Assembly: GCA_003235365.1 (NCBI GenBank)
Contig: QJWJ01000113.1
Location: 1-62,897 of the forward strand
Direction: 5' to 3'
Length of the DNA: 62,897 nt
Origin: Deltaproteobacteria bacterium
Lineage (GTDB): Bacteria; Myxococcota_A; Polyangia; Polyangiales; Polyangiaceae
In this document: positions 8,896 through 16,982 of the stretch, one piece after another
How the letters are laid out: each line of letters opens with the position of its first letter
How positions within the stretch are numbered: the stretch's first letter is position 1
Program-made: the position numbers and the translations under genes
Notes under the pieces: generated by a model
What the model was told of the DNA's origin: nothing
What the model saw: the letters and a program-made list of their open reading frames with translations, nothing else
Databases searched by the model: none

Positions 8896-9053
8896 CTAGA
8901 GCACCGATCAGCTTGCCAGTGCACGGAAATGCCCCGAAAAATCGCCCCAGCGGGGGTGAGGGCGCTTTTCGGGGCCACGTTCGAGCACTCTTGCTCGCAG
9001 CTCGGTGCGCTGGGGTGTTGATTTGTCGCGGCAATCAACATGATTGCCGCGAC
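8896..9053 (+). promoter_or_regulatory. Structured leader, copy B, upstream of the complete phosphoesterase gene
   Basis: It fills most of the 306-bp gap 8780-9085 and ends 32 bp before the start codon. Visible structure: an outer stem GCCCCGAAAA (8931-8940) with TTTTCGGGGC (8966-8975), continued inward by CGCCC (8943-8947) with GGGCG (8960-8964) around a 12-nt loop; a hairpin CGAGCA/TGCTCG (8982-8987, 8992-8997); and a perfect 13-bp hairpin, 9025-9037 with 9041-9053, with loop ACA. An alternative 7-bp stem (9017-9023 with 9033-9039) uses the same bases and cannot form at the same time. The last 35 conserved nt are identical in copy A. Such mutually exclusive stems are typical of riboswitch or attenuator platforms. 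No ligand can be inferred. Confidence 0.72.
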
Positions 9054-9085
9054 AGCGCTTTCAATTCAACGGAGGAGGTATCGTC

Positions 9086-10864
9086 ATGACAAACAAGGCA
9101 GCAGAACGAATCAAACACGTCGTGGTTCTGATGTTGGAGAACCGTTCTTTCGACCACATGCTGGGCACGTTGCCGGGTGTGAATGGAATACTGGACGCGT
9201 CGGGAAAACCGAAGGCGTTCTTCAACCTTGTGGACCCGACGAAGTCAGACAGTGAACGTTTCGACGTGACTCTGAACGCCCCGTTCGCGGTCCCGACGAA
9301 GGATGTTCCTTCCAACGGGTACGGAGGGCCCAGCCACTCCTTCCCGGCAGCAACGGAGCAGCTGTTTGGGGCCAAAGTCAAACCCAAGTCGAGTCAGGGC
9401 CTCACACCGGAGGTTCTCAATGGATTCATCTCCAGCTACTCGAAGACCCTCGAGTACTCGGCGCACGTCAAAGATCCCTCGAAAGAGGAGAGTGGATTGC
9501 CGTTAGCCTGCTTCACCGCGGAGCAGCTGCCTGTAATCTCCACACTCGCCCAGCAGTTTTGCGTTTGCGATCAATGGTTCTCGGAAGTGCCCGGACCAAC
9601 CGAACCCAATCGCCTATTCATGCACGCGGCAACGTCGGAAGGCTTCACTCACAACGTCTGGGACCGACCGCTGGATGCGCGCACCATCTACCAGAACCTG
9701 CATGACGCAGGCCACACCTGGGCCGTCTACTACTACGACCTGGCAGACTCGAACCAATTCAACTGGGTGCGCAAGCAAATCGACAACATTCGCACGTTCG
9801 ACACTTTCTTCAAGCAGGTAGCCGGCGACGACCTGCCGACGTATTCATTCTTGTGCCCGCGCTACGTCAACACTTCACAGGAGCGGGCAAACTCTGAACA
9901 CGCCCCCGAAGACGTCCGGTACGGGGAATACCTCATCGCCGACGTGTACGAGGCGTTGAGAGCCAGCAAGAACTGGGAGAGCACGCTGTTCATCCTCTTG
10001 TTCGACGAGCACGGCGGGTTCTACGACCACGTGGAGCCTCCGGCCAAGGGAGTGCAAGCCCCCGACGAGTACCGCTCGCCCACCGACTACGACAAAGCCC
10101 AAGCAAAGAAGAGCGATCGGGACAAGTACCTGCTCGACCCAGACTACGAATTCGACTTCAAGCGGCTCGGGTTGCGCGTGCCCTGCTTGTTGATTTCCCC
10201 ATGGATCAGAAAGGGAAGCGTTTGCTCGGATCAGCTGCAGCACACTTCCGTGCTCGCCACCCTCAAACAGTTGTATGGGCTCCCGAATTTCCTGACGCGA
10301 CGGGACGCACAAGCAAAGACCTTTTCGCACCTGTTGGAAGAGTTGGACTCGCCGCGGACGGACACGCCCCAAGTGCTGCAGCGGCCAGATCTCCCCGGCA
10401 AAGCGGAACAAACGTGGCTGCGCGAACGCACGAGCAAGAGCAAGAGCACGAAGGAACCACCCGACGCGTCCGAAACAGCACCATGGATGCGTCAAGTTAC
10501 TGAACCCCAACGCGAAATGGCGAAAACGCTTTGTCACCTCGAGGGGCACGGGGATTCAGGTTGCAAAGATGTGGAACTGCCGTCCACTCAGGGAGCATTG
10601 GCGGAGTACATCCGTGAAAGAATGGACGCACACCGCGCGCACGTTCGGCTTCACCGAGACGACTCGAACGAGGTCGGCGCGTTCGAGATTTACGAAGACA
10701 AGGCGAAAGAGTACCGCTGGCGGCTCAAAGATGCCCACGGCGAGAACGTCGCGAGTTCGGGGGAAGGGTTCCGCACGCTTTCCGAGTGTCGAACGAACGT
10801 TGCCTTGGTCCGAGCTTTGTCTTCCCAGGCTCGACTCGACGAACCGCACCGCCGCCGGCATTGA
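9086..10864 (+). CDS. Phospholipase C-type phosphoesterase (PF04185)
   Basis: The 592-residue protein follows a strong GGAGGAGGT site. It shows the family blocks in order: VVVLMLENRSFDH (residues ~12-24, metal site), PNRLFMHAATSEG, TIYQNLHDAGHTWAVYYYD, LFILLFDEHGGFYDHVEPP (metal site), and RVPCLLISPWIRKGSV followed by QHTSVLATLKQLYGL. This is the layout of non-haemolytic phospholipase C and related phosphoesterases. After ~residue 430 a charged tail continues, with a final ~90-residue module (AHVRLHRDDSNEVGAFEIYE and on) that I do not recognise. No Tat or Sec signal is visible at the N-terminus, unlike exported PLCs. The gene lies directly behind leader copy B and likely shares regulation with the GMC gene. 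Confidence 0.88.
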   Translation: MTNKAAERIKHVVVLMLENRSFDHMLGTLPGVNGILDASGKPKAFFNLVDPTKSDSERFDVTLNAPFAVPTKDVPSNGYGGPSHSFPAATEQLFGAKVKPKSSQGLTPEVLNGFISSYSKTLEYSAHVKDPSKEESGLPLACFTAEQLPVISTLAQQFCVCDQWFSEVPGPTEPNRLFMHAATSEGFTHNVWDRPLDARTIYQNLHDAGHTWAVYYYDLADSNQFNWVRKQIDNIRTFDTFFKQVAGDDLPTYSFLCPRYVNTSQERANSEHAPEDVRYGEYLIADVYEALRASKNWESTLFILLFDEHGGFYDHVEPPAKGVQAPDEYRSPTDYDKAQAKKSDRDKYLLDPDYEFDFKRLGLRVPCLLISPWIRKGSVCSDQLQHTSVLATLKQLYGLPNFLTRRDAQAKTFSHLLEELDSPRTDTPQVLQRPDLPGKAEQTWLRERTSKSKSTKEPPDASETAPWMRQVTEPQREMAKTLCHLEGHGDSGCKDVELPSTQGALAEYIRERMDAHRAHVRLHRDDSNEVGAFEIYEDKAKEYRWRLKDAHGENVASSGEGFRTLSECRTNVALVRALSSQARLDEPHRRRH

Positions 10865-10887
10865 ACCGAACCGCCGCGACGGCTTCG

Positions 10888-10926
10888 CGCGAGGTCCCAA
10901 TCAGCAGCGACGAAAGGGACCTCGCG
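10888..10926. terminator. Inverted repeat between convergent genes, possible bidirectional terminator
   Basis: CGCGAGGTCCC (10888-10898) and GGGACCTCGCG (10916-10926) form a perfect 11-bp inverted repeat with a 17-nt spacer. It sits in the 136-bp gap between two convergent genes, which fits a bidirectional terminator. No T-run follows on either strand. Confidence 0.4.
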
Positions 10927-11000
10927 AGGACGCGCATGGCAGTCGGGTCGAACGGCATCAGTCGATGCCGACACCCGACACGCTGATCGTCGTCGAAACA

Positions 11001-13262
11001 TCACTGGAGCACGTACACGGCGCCCGCTAGGTTCGCCCCATCGTCGTTCGGGTTCGCATTCAGGCCTGACTCACTCGATTCTTCGGCGCGTGAACCGACA
11101 GCCAGCGCGGATCCGTCGGCGCTCAGGGCGACACTCCACCCGAAGTAGTCGCCCTCGCCGCTGTTCAATGCCTTGACGTAGCCACGCTGGCTCCAAGATT
11201 GCGTGCGCTCGAACACGTAAACGGCGCCCGAATCATACGAGCCGTTTTCGGTGTCGGTGCCGTCGCCGAGCACCGTTGCCGCGCCATCTTCCTTGTAAGC
11301 ACCAACTGCGAGAAGACGGCCCGGAGCATCGAGTGCCACGGAAAATCCGAACTGATCGCCGTTGCCTGGGTTCGACGCTTTGACGTACGCCACCTGCGAC
11401 CAGCGGTTCCCGTCGCGTTCGTACACGTAGGCGGCGCCGGCACTCCCCAAGTCATCGTTGGCAGCGCCGTCGCTGACCCCACTGCCAGCACCATCTTCTC
11501 GATGTGCCCCCACCGCAAGCACCGTCCCATCGCCGTTGAGTGCAAGGGCTCTTCCAAACTCGTCGCCGCTACTGGGATTGGACGCCTTGATGAACGCTTG
11601 CTGCGACCAAGCGCCCTTCGCGTCACGAGCAAACACGTAAGCGGCACCCGAGTTACTCAGCTCGTCGTCCGCGCCGACGTCGCCGAGGCTGCCGTTGACG
11701 ACGCCTCCGACGCTGCTGTCCTCCCAATAAGCTCCGACCGCGACGGTGGTGCCGTCGCCGCTGACTGCCACACGGTCGCCAAAGAAGTCTATCTCTCCGG
11801 GTTGGGCCGCTTTGATGTATGCCTGCTGCGACCAGGCGCCAGCACTGCCGCGAACGAATACGTACGCCGCACCGGAACCGGGAAGTTTCGTATCCGTATC
11901 CTCGCCGGATCCCACACCGCCGACACTTCCGCCTTCGGAGTCGGCAGTCGCGACGAGGGTGCTGCCATCGGCGCTCAAAGCCACGGCATTGCCAAAGCCG
12001 ATTCCATCCCTGGAGTTGGACGCCTTGATGAAGGCCTTCTGTTTCCATTGACCCGATTCGTCGAAGTCGAAGACGTAAACCGCACCGGACCCAGGGGCGT
12101 AGTTGTTGGTCAGCTCGGTGTTCCCGATTTGCCAACCGCCATCGGCTTCGCCTCGCGCGCCAACGACGAGCCGGTTACCGTCGTCACTCAGCGCCACGCT
12201 CCCCCCAAAGCGATCATCGGCTCCCGGTTGGTGCGCTTTGATGAACGCTTGCTGGACCCAGCCTGCACCGGGACTACGCCGAAACAAGTAGACGGCCCCG
12301 GCGGCGGTTGCCTCCTCATCCGGCGTACTCGAGTCGGCCGGCGCTCCGCTGCTGTCTTCTTCGGGTGCGCCAACGGCCAGCGTATTGCCGTCGCCGCTGA
12401 TCGCGACCGTCTCGCCAAACTGGTCTCCGAAACCGGTATTGGAAGCCTTGAAGTAGTACTGCTCGGGTTCTGTGCGCGTCACGAGCATGTGATAGCTCTT
12501 GGCGACCTCGCCATCGATCAGCGCCTGAAGGACGATCTCCGACTCGCCAACTGGCAACGCCGGCGATCCCCAAGCACCGTCAGCGGCCAAGCTCGCACCA
12601 TCGATGGCCAACTCCACACCCGAGGGGGCACTGGCAATCACGTTCAACGTCTCGACGAACAACGGCAACCGCACGGTGTACCGAGTGATTGCCGGATCGA
12701 ACGCAGGGTCGAGAACTCCTCGCAAAGTGAGCGACCAACCGAGCTCCGCTTGACACTGAGAGTTGCAACCATCCAGTGACTCGCGATTGCCGTCGTCGCA
12801 AGTTTCGGATCCGGCAACGATCGAATCGCCGCAAGATGTGGACACTCCGGGTGCAGCAGCTTCCATCGGACCCGCGGCGTTCGGAGCCCCACCGTCAGCA
12901 ATCGTCGCGCCGGCGTCACGCACGCCGTCACCGTTGGGCCCGGACTGGCGCGGCGCGCCTCCGTCGCCCACGGCGGGTGTCAGATCGTCAGCGGTCTCGC
13001 CGTCCTTTGCCGGCGTTGCGACTGCCGGCGACTCCACATCGCCCCCGCCTGCATCCGCCGGGTCTCCGGTGGGTGCGTTGGGCCGGGGCGATGTGCCCGA
13101 GTCGGCCACCTGGGACGGCATGGCACTCGGCCGAGCAACGGTGGCCCCGGCGTCGTCACCTCCGGAAAGGTACGATCGCTCGACGCGCTCACAGGCGTTG
13201 AGCGCTCCCAGCAATGCGCCGAGGGTGGCACAGCGACGCAGTGTACGTGAGCACGACGACAT
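11001..13262 (-). CDS. FG-GAP repeat lipoprotein with DUF4215 and cadherin-like domains
   Basis: The 753-residue protein has a lipoprotein signal ending ALNAC (C24), then a ~120-residue Asp/Gly/Pro-rich linker. Next come a DUF4215 Cys motif (CGDSIVAGSETCDDGN with DGCNSQC, ~145-170), a cadherin-like beta-sandwich (LRGVLDPAFDPAITRYTV onward, ~180-265), and seven FG-GAP repeats, each with an FG..VALS.DG..LAVGA core. The repeats probably form a seven-bladed beta-propeller on the cell surface. DUF4215 plus FG-GAP lipoproteins are abundant in Myxococcota. The role is unknown but likely adhesion or ligand binding. It is convergent with the phosphoesterase gene and has its own upstream region of ~410 bp. 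Confidence 0.85.
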   Translation of the reverse strand: MSSCSRTLRRCATLGALLGALNACERVERSYLSGGDDAGATVARPSAMPSQVADSGTSPRPNAPTGDPADAGGGDVESPAVATPAKDGETADDLTPAVGDGGAPRQSGPNGDGVRDAGATIADGGAPNAAGPMEAAAPGVSTSCGDSIVAGSETCDDGNRESLDGCNSQCQAELGWSLTLRGVLDPAFDPAITRYTVRLPLFVETLNVIASAPSGVELAIDGASLAADGAWGSPALPVGESEIVLQALIDGEVAKSYHMLVTRTEPEQYYFKASNTGFGDQFGETVAISGDGNTLAVGAPEEDSSGAPADSSTPDEEATAAGAVYLFRRSPGAGWVQQAFIKAHQPGADDRFGGSVALSDDGNRLVVGARGEADGGWQIGNTELTNNYAPGSGAVYVFDFDESGQWKQKAFIKASNSRDGIGFGNAVALSADGSTLVATADSEGGSVGGVGSGEDTDTKLPGSGAAYVFVRGSAGAWSQQAYIKAAQPGEIDFFGDRVAVSGDGTTVAVGAYWEDSSVGGVVNGSLGDVGADDELSNSGAAYVFARDAKGAWSQQAFIKASNPSSGDEFGRALALNGDGTVLAVGAHREDGAGSGVSDGAANDDLGSAGAAYVYERDGNRWSQVAYVKASNPGNGDQFGFSVALDAPGRLLAVGAYKEDGAATVLGDGTDTENGSYDSGAVYVFERTQSWSQRGYVKALNSGEGDYFGWSVALSADGSALAVGSRAEESSESGLNANPNDDGANLAGAVYVLQ

Positions 13263-13672
13263 CGGTGTCGACTATCACAAGCATTCGCCAGAAACGGGGT
13301 CTTTGTGCCCACCCCCTGCCCTCGATCGGTCGAGCGCAGCCACAGTGGAACGAAACGGTTCACACTCAGAGATCACCGGATCTGTTCCATCGTGGCGCCG
13401 CGCCAACCCGGGGAGCGCTCCGAGGTCACGTGACCGTCGCCCGCCGAGACGACCGTTGGGTCGCGATGCCCGCACGTTGGCCGATTCATGGTGGCATCAC
13501 GTCCATCGTCTTGCTGGGTCGAGACGCTTGCCCTCGCGGGATGTCGCGTCTCGACACATTCCATCGAGCAGCGGCTGCAACGGTGACAACCCACCACCCA
13601 AGAATCGGCGACTCAGCGGCACTGAAACGCCGCGCTTCGCCATTCCCAGCGCTGGCGCGCCTGTCTCGACGT
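13263..13672. other. Intergenic region upstream of the FG-GAP lipoprotein gene
   Basis: No convincing gene is present in these 410 bp; short open frames lack ribosome sites and plausible composition. The region holds the inverted repeat at 13518-13555 and presumably the promoter of the leftward lipoprotein gene. Confidence 0.5.
13518..13555. repeat. Dispersed inverted repeat, copy 1
   Basis: GTCGAGACGC (13518-13527) and GCGTCTCGAC (13546-13555) are perfect arms around an 18-nt spacer whose centre can itself pair (CCC-TCGC-GGG). The same arms with the same 18-nt spacing recur at 31317-31354. Both copies are intergenic. Confidence 0.65.
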
Positions 13673-14635
13673 TCACGGAAAGGTCAACGCCAACGAGGCC
13701 GCACCCCACAGCCCCTGCAGATCGCCACGCTGTCCGTCGCTAATGACCGGAACACGTCGAAGTAGCGCTCCCGCTTCGACGCCGACTTCGAGGGCGCGAT
13801 GTCCCCCGAGACGCCACGCCCACGCGACATCGAGCGCAGCCTTGCCGGACCACGTCTCCGAGTGGCGGCCCGCCTCGTCGCGACTGGCATCCACCAGGTG
13901 TACACTCGCAACAGACAACAGCGGCCCGACTCGCAGCGTGCCCCAATCGAACTGCATCGGATAGCTCGGCCGAAGTTGCACTTCGTACCATTCGAGCCAC
14001 GGATCGCCGGCGATGTCCGTCAGGGGACCGGTGAACAGCCCCACCCCCACGGCGAGTTCGGGTCCTCGATGCAGACGCAATCCGCCGACCAACTGTGGTC
14101 CGAATACCAGCGCTTTGCCTCCGGTCGTCACTGCTACGGACGCGCTCGCACGCAGGAAGGGACGTCCCCAAATTGGAACGAACTGGGGCCGCCGCCGCCG
14201 CTCCTCTTCTCGCTGCAGGCGCCGCTTGTGCGCTCGAGCCTCGGTCAAGCGCCGTTCACGTAGCCGTCTCGCGAGTTCGCCAGCGGCCAGGGCGATCCGC
14301 CGCGCCATCAACGGAGGACTGCCGCTGAGCGACAAGCGGCGCTGACCCTGCAGTTCACCACGGTCCCACAGCTCGACCACCAAACGATCCTCGGCCTCGA
14401 GGATGCGAACGTACAGACCAGGCGATCTGCTCTTGGTCTGCGCATCGAGTGGCGCGGGCACATCGACGTCGCTGAGCTCGAGAACGACCAGCCGTCGCGC
14501 GAGCGCGCCGTCGACCCAGTCCTGGGTCGCTCGCTCGACTTCGACGACTGTGGCTGCCTGAGCTACGTGGGCGCAGAAACACAGACTCACGCCCAGCAAC
14601 AACGCACACCGGAGCGCGGCCGGAACGAACCGCAA
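13673..14635 (-). CDS. Predicted outer-membrane beta-barrel protein of the ECF sigma operon
   Basis: The open frame is much longer upstream but there overlaps the preceding gene. I chose the TTG at 14635 because it gives a good signal sequence (hydrophobic ALRCALLLGVSLCFCAHVAQA). The 320-residue protein then has a globular part with LVVELWDRGELQGQRRLSLS, a basic coil rich in Arg (LARRLRERRLTEARAHKRR), and a C-terminal ~180 residues of alternating amphipathic strands ending in Phe-Pro. These strands look like a small outer-membrane barrel. It is the third gene of a leftward sigma - anti-sigma - barrel set, 55 bp after the anti-sigma gene, so it may be that regulon's output. No named family is recognised and the start is uncertain. 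Confidence 0.65.
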   Translation of the reverse strand: MRFVPAALRCALLLGVSLCFCAHVAQAATVVEVERATQDWVDGALARRLVVLELSDVDVPAPLDAQTKSRSPGLYVRILEAEDRLVVELWDRGELQGQRRLSLSGSPPLMARRIALAAGELARRLRERRLTEARAHKRRLQREEERRRRPQFVPIWGRPFLRASASVAVTTGGKALVFGPQLVGGLRLHRGPELAVGVGLFTGPLTDIAGDPWLEWYEVQLRPSYPMQFDWGTLRVGPLLSVASVHLVDASRDEAGRHSETWSGKAALDVAWAWRLGGHRALEVGVEAGALLRRVPVISDGQRGDLQGLWGAASLALTFP

Positions 14636-14690
14636 AGCGCGGCTCGACCCAGAGCGAGCTCGGCCACCGCACGCGCGAGTGGCCAGCCGC

Positions 14691-15788
14691 TCAAGGGTGC
14701 GGAGGGGCCTGCGGGGGCTCAGTAGGACGCGGAGGCTGCTCCAGCTCGGGGAACGCCTCTTCTGGCGCCCCCGCGTCCGCATCGCCACCAGTATCCGCTG
14801 CCTCCAACACGACCATCCAACGAGCCACCTCGTCGCGTCGCGTTCCTTCGGGGAAGTCATGCGAGTACTGGCTGGCCAGTTCCCGAGCCAAATCACGTTC
14901 CCGCCGCTGTACCGCGCTTCGCAGCTGGCGGACAAGGGCGTCTTCGGCAAAATCCCCCTGCGGGGACAAAGCCCGGTAAGCAGCGAACGCCTCGTTGGCT
15001 CCGCGCTTGTCACCAGTCGTCTCGAGTAGCGTGCCCAAACTCCAGGCGGCGATCGGAGCGTTGGGATCTGACGGGAACTCACCCACGACCCGACGCAAGG
15101 CACTGATGGCGCGTTGCCGCTGGCCGGTCGCCCTCGCAATGTCAACCAGCAGCATCAACTGTTCGGGGCTGGACTTGGCCAACACCGTCTCGAAGCCACC
15201 GAGCTGGCTCAATTCGAAAGACGCCGCTTCGTACTCGCCGCCATTGGCGAGCCGCTGCCACTTCGGCGGTTCGACCGACGCCTCCGCGGGTGCGTTCGAC
15301 GGGGTGTCGACGGTGGGGGGCGTGACTGTACCGTCATCGGTCGCGACGGGTTCGGGCACGGCGGGGTCGACGCTCCGGGTCGGCTTGCGAGAGCTCGGGT
15401 CCAAGCGTGGGTAGCGACCTCGATGTGCTCCGCGCACGACATGCTCAGGTTCTTCGGCCTCCGTCACCGCCTCGCTCACCGGCGCCGCGACAGGCTCGAA
15501 CTGCAGCTCGGTCCACGCGCCCCCACCCAGCTGGCTGGGTTCGGCGCTGACCATCGCAGTCACTCCGAGGTCGGGCGAAGATGCCTGTCGCCCCACCCAG
15601 ATCCCGCCGACGAACGTGGCCGCAGCGGCCGCGGTCGCCCAAACGAATCCAGAACGGCGCGATTGCCGCGCGGGGCGTTCATCCAAGCTCGCGTCCAACC
15701 GCTGCCAGACGCGATCGACCGCAGGCGAAGAAGAGTAGTCTTTGAGATCACTCCGTTCGAATGACGGAAAGCGCCCATCCTCAGACAT
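14691..15788 (-). CDS. Membrane-anchored TPR protein, probable anti-sigma factor
   Basis: The 365-residue protein begins MSEDGRFPSFERSD. Its start overlaps the end of the sigma gene by 8 bp, indicating translational coupling. Residues ~1-45 are cytoplasmic and would bind sigma. One transmembrane helix (GFVWATAAAAATFVGGIWVG, ~47-66) follows, then a Pro/Thr-rich linker. The periplasmic part has helical TPR-like repeats (MLLVDIARATGQRQRAISAL, AAWSLGTLLETTGDKRGANE). The tail is acidic and Pro-rich. This sigma / single-TM / TPR arrangement is common in Myxococcota ECF loci. I see no zinc-binding ZAS motif, so the anti-sigma role rests on gene order and topology. Confidence 0.75.
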   Translation of the reverse strand: MSEDGRFPSFERSDLKDYSSSPAVDRVWQRLDASLDERPARQSRRSGFVWATAAAAATFVGGIWVGRQASSPDLGVTAMVSAEPSQLGGGAWTELQFEPVAAPVSEAVTEAEEPEHVVRGAHRGRYPRLDPSSRKPTRSVDPAVPEPVATDDGTVTPPTVDTPSNAPAEASVEPPKWQRLANGGEYEAASFELSQLGGFETVLAKSSPEQLMLLVDIARATGQRQRAISALRRVVGEFPSDPNAPIAAWSLGTLLETTGDKRGANEAFAAYRALSPQGDFAEDALVRQLRSAVQRRERDLARELASQYSHDFPEGTRRDEVARWMVVLEAADTGGDADAGAPEEAFPELEQPPRPTEPPQAPPHP

Positions 15789-16416
15789 CGGCAGCCTCCG
15801 TACTCGTGGGGACGAAGTGATCGCTGAGGAAGCGTTGCGCCCGCGCAATTCGACGTTTTGCCGTGGCCAGGGAGCAGTCCGTCAGTGCGGCGACTTCTTC
15901 CAGGCGATGCCGCTCGACGTTGCGAAGCGTCCAGGCGATGCGCTCGTCTGCCGGCATGACCTTCAGCAAGGCATAGATCTGAGCGAGTTCCGCCCTCACT
16001 TCTGGCCCCGCCTCCTCGGCTGCAAGACTTTCCAGCTCGACGGGCTCCGTAGCGTTGAACCCCAACGTCCGCAAGACCCGAGCCCGGCGTAGGCGCATCC
16101 GCACCTGCGTCACTACGATGGAACCCAGCCAGGAACGAAAGGACCCCGGATCCCGGAGGGATGCCAGCTGCTTGTGCGCTTTGAGAAAGGCGTCGTGGAC
16201 CAAATCTTCCACGTCGCTTCTGTTGCCTTGGAGGCGCACCGCCAGGCCAAACGCGAACCCTGCGTGACGACGATACAAAGCGTCGAACGCCCACCGTTTG
16301 CCCAACACCGCCTCGCGCACGAGCTGTGAGTCCTCGGGCTCGGGCGGAATGGACCGCGCCCCGCTGACAGGACCATCAGAAACGAGTCTGAGTGCGGGTA
16401 CGCCCATGAGTTCCAT
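15781..16416 (-). CDS. ECF RNA polymerase sigma factor
   Basis: The 211-residue sigma-70 family protein has region 2 (AFDALYRRHAGFAFGLAVRL, DVEDLVHDAFLKAHKQL, FRSWLGSIVVTQVRMRLRR) and region 4 (LLKVMPADERIAWTLRNVER, LEEVAALTDCSLATAKRRIARAQ). It should direct RNA polymerase to a small regulon, probably including its own operon, with the membrane TPR protein encoded next as its regulator. The start ATG at 16416 is followed by another ATG at 16407 that has GGAA just upstream; either could be used. The next gene overlaps its stop codon. Confidence 0.9.
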   Translation of the reverse strand: MELMGVPALRLVSDGPVSGARSIPPEPEDSQLVREAVLGKRWAFDALYRRHAGFAFGLAVRLQGNRSDVEDLVHDAFLKAHKQLASLRDPGSFRSWLGSIVVTQVRMRLRRARVLRTLGFNATEPVELESLAAEEAGPEVRAELAQIYALLKVMPADERIAWTLRNVERHRLEEVAALTDCSLATAKRRIARAQRFLSDHFVPTSTEAADV

Positions 16417-16607
16417 TGCGTAGATGCCGTGATGACAGATTTCGGCTCAGCCCGCAGCAGCTTTGCCCTGCCGGCCCAACGACCAAGCGGTTCATTTGGG
16501 AAATCCGGAAATTCGCCGCCGACGCTGAGCCGAAACAGAACCGGGTTGCATCCAAGCGTCGACCCGAGAGGTTTCGGGTCAAGTTCGATACATCCTAGGA
16601 GGATAAA

Positions 16608-16856
16608 ATGAAGGCAATCGCAATCGCATCTGCGCTGTCCATGGTTTTCGCCGTTGCTTGTGGCGGCAGCACCCCCGAGGCCGAGGCTCCCGAGTCGGCT
16701 GAGGCTCCCGCTGAGGAAGCTCCGGCTGAAGAGGCCGCACCGGCCGAAGAGGCAACCGAGGAAGCTGCTGAAGAGGGCACCGAGGAAGCCAGCGAAGAGA
16801 GCAGCGAGGAAGCTCCGGCTGCTGAAGAAGCTCCCGCTGAGGAAGCTGCAGAGTAA
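16608..16856 (+). CDS. Small acidic Ala/Glu-repeat lipoprotein
   Basis: The 82-residue protein has a textbook ribosome site (AGGAGG, 6-8 nt before ATG) and a lipoprotein signal (MKAIAIASALSMVFAVAC, C18). The mature part has almost no residues other than Glu, Ala, Pro, Ser, Thr and Gly, in imperfect repeats of EAPAEEA and EEASEE type, with no Lys or Arg. It would be an intrinsically disordered, strongly negative chain tethered to a membrane. The gene is isolated, divergent from the ECF sigma gene, and ends at a strong terminator, so it is probably a well-expressed single-gene unit. Function is unknown; cell-envelope spacer or cation binding are guesses. Confidence 0.85.
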   Translation: MKAIAIASALSMVFAVACGGSTPEAEAPESAEAPAEEAPAEEAAPAEEATEEAAEEGTEEASEESSEEAPAAEEAPAEEAAE

Positions 16857-16879
16857 TCCACTTACGGATCAGCAACAGC

Positions 16880-16911
16880 GGCCAGGGCACCAGCCCTGGC
16901 CGTTTTGCTTT
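16880..16911 (+). terminator. Rho-independent terminator of the small acidic lipoprotein gene
   Basis: GGCCAGGGC (16880-16888) and GCCCTGGCC (16893-16901) form a perfect 9-bp stem with loop ACCA, followed by GTTTTGCTTT. It lies 24 bp after the stop codon. Confidence 0.9.
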
Positions 16912-16982
16912 GTGGCCGTCTGCCGTTTCGGACCCTCACCCTACGGGGGCCGAGAAAACTACCGACAATCGTGCTCGACCAT

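Noticed and set aside
8505..9041. Leftward frames beginning MPRQINT near 9034 and MPRQINN near 2929
   Set aside because: They resemble each other only because they read through the duplicated leader in antisense. The leader is non-coding in my view; both frames have poor composition.
11199..12779. Rightward 526-codon open frame
   Set aside because: Lies opposite the FG-GAP repeats; its repeats mirror those of the real gene.
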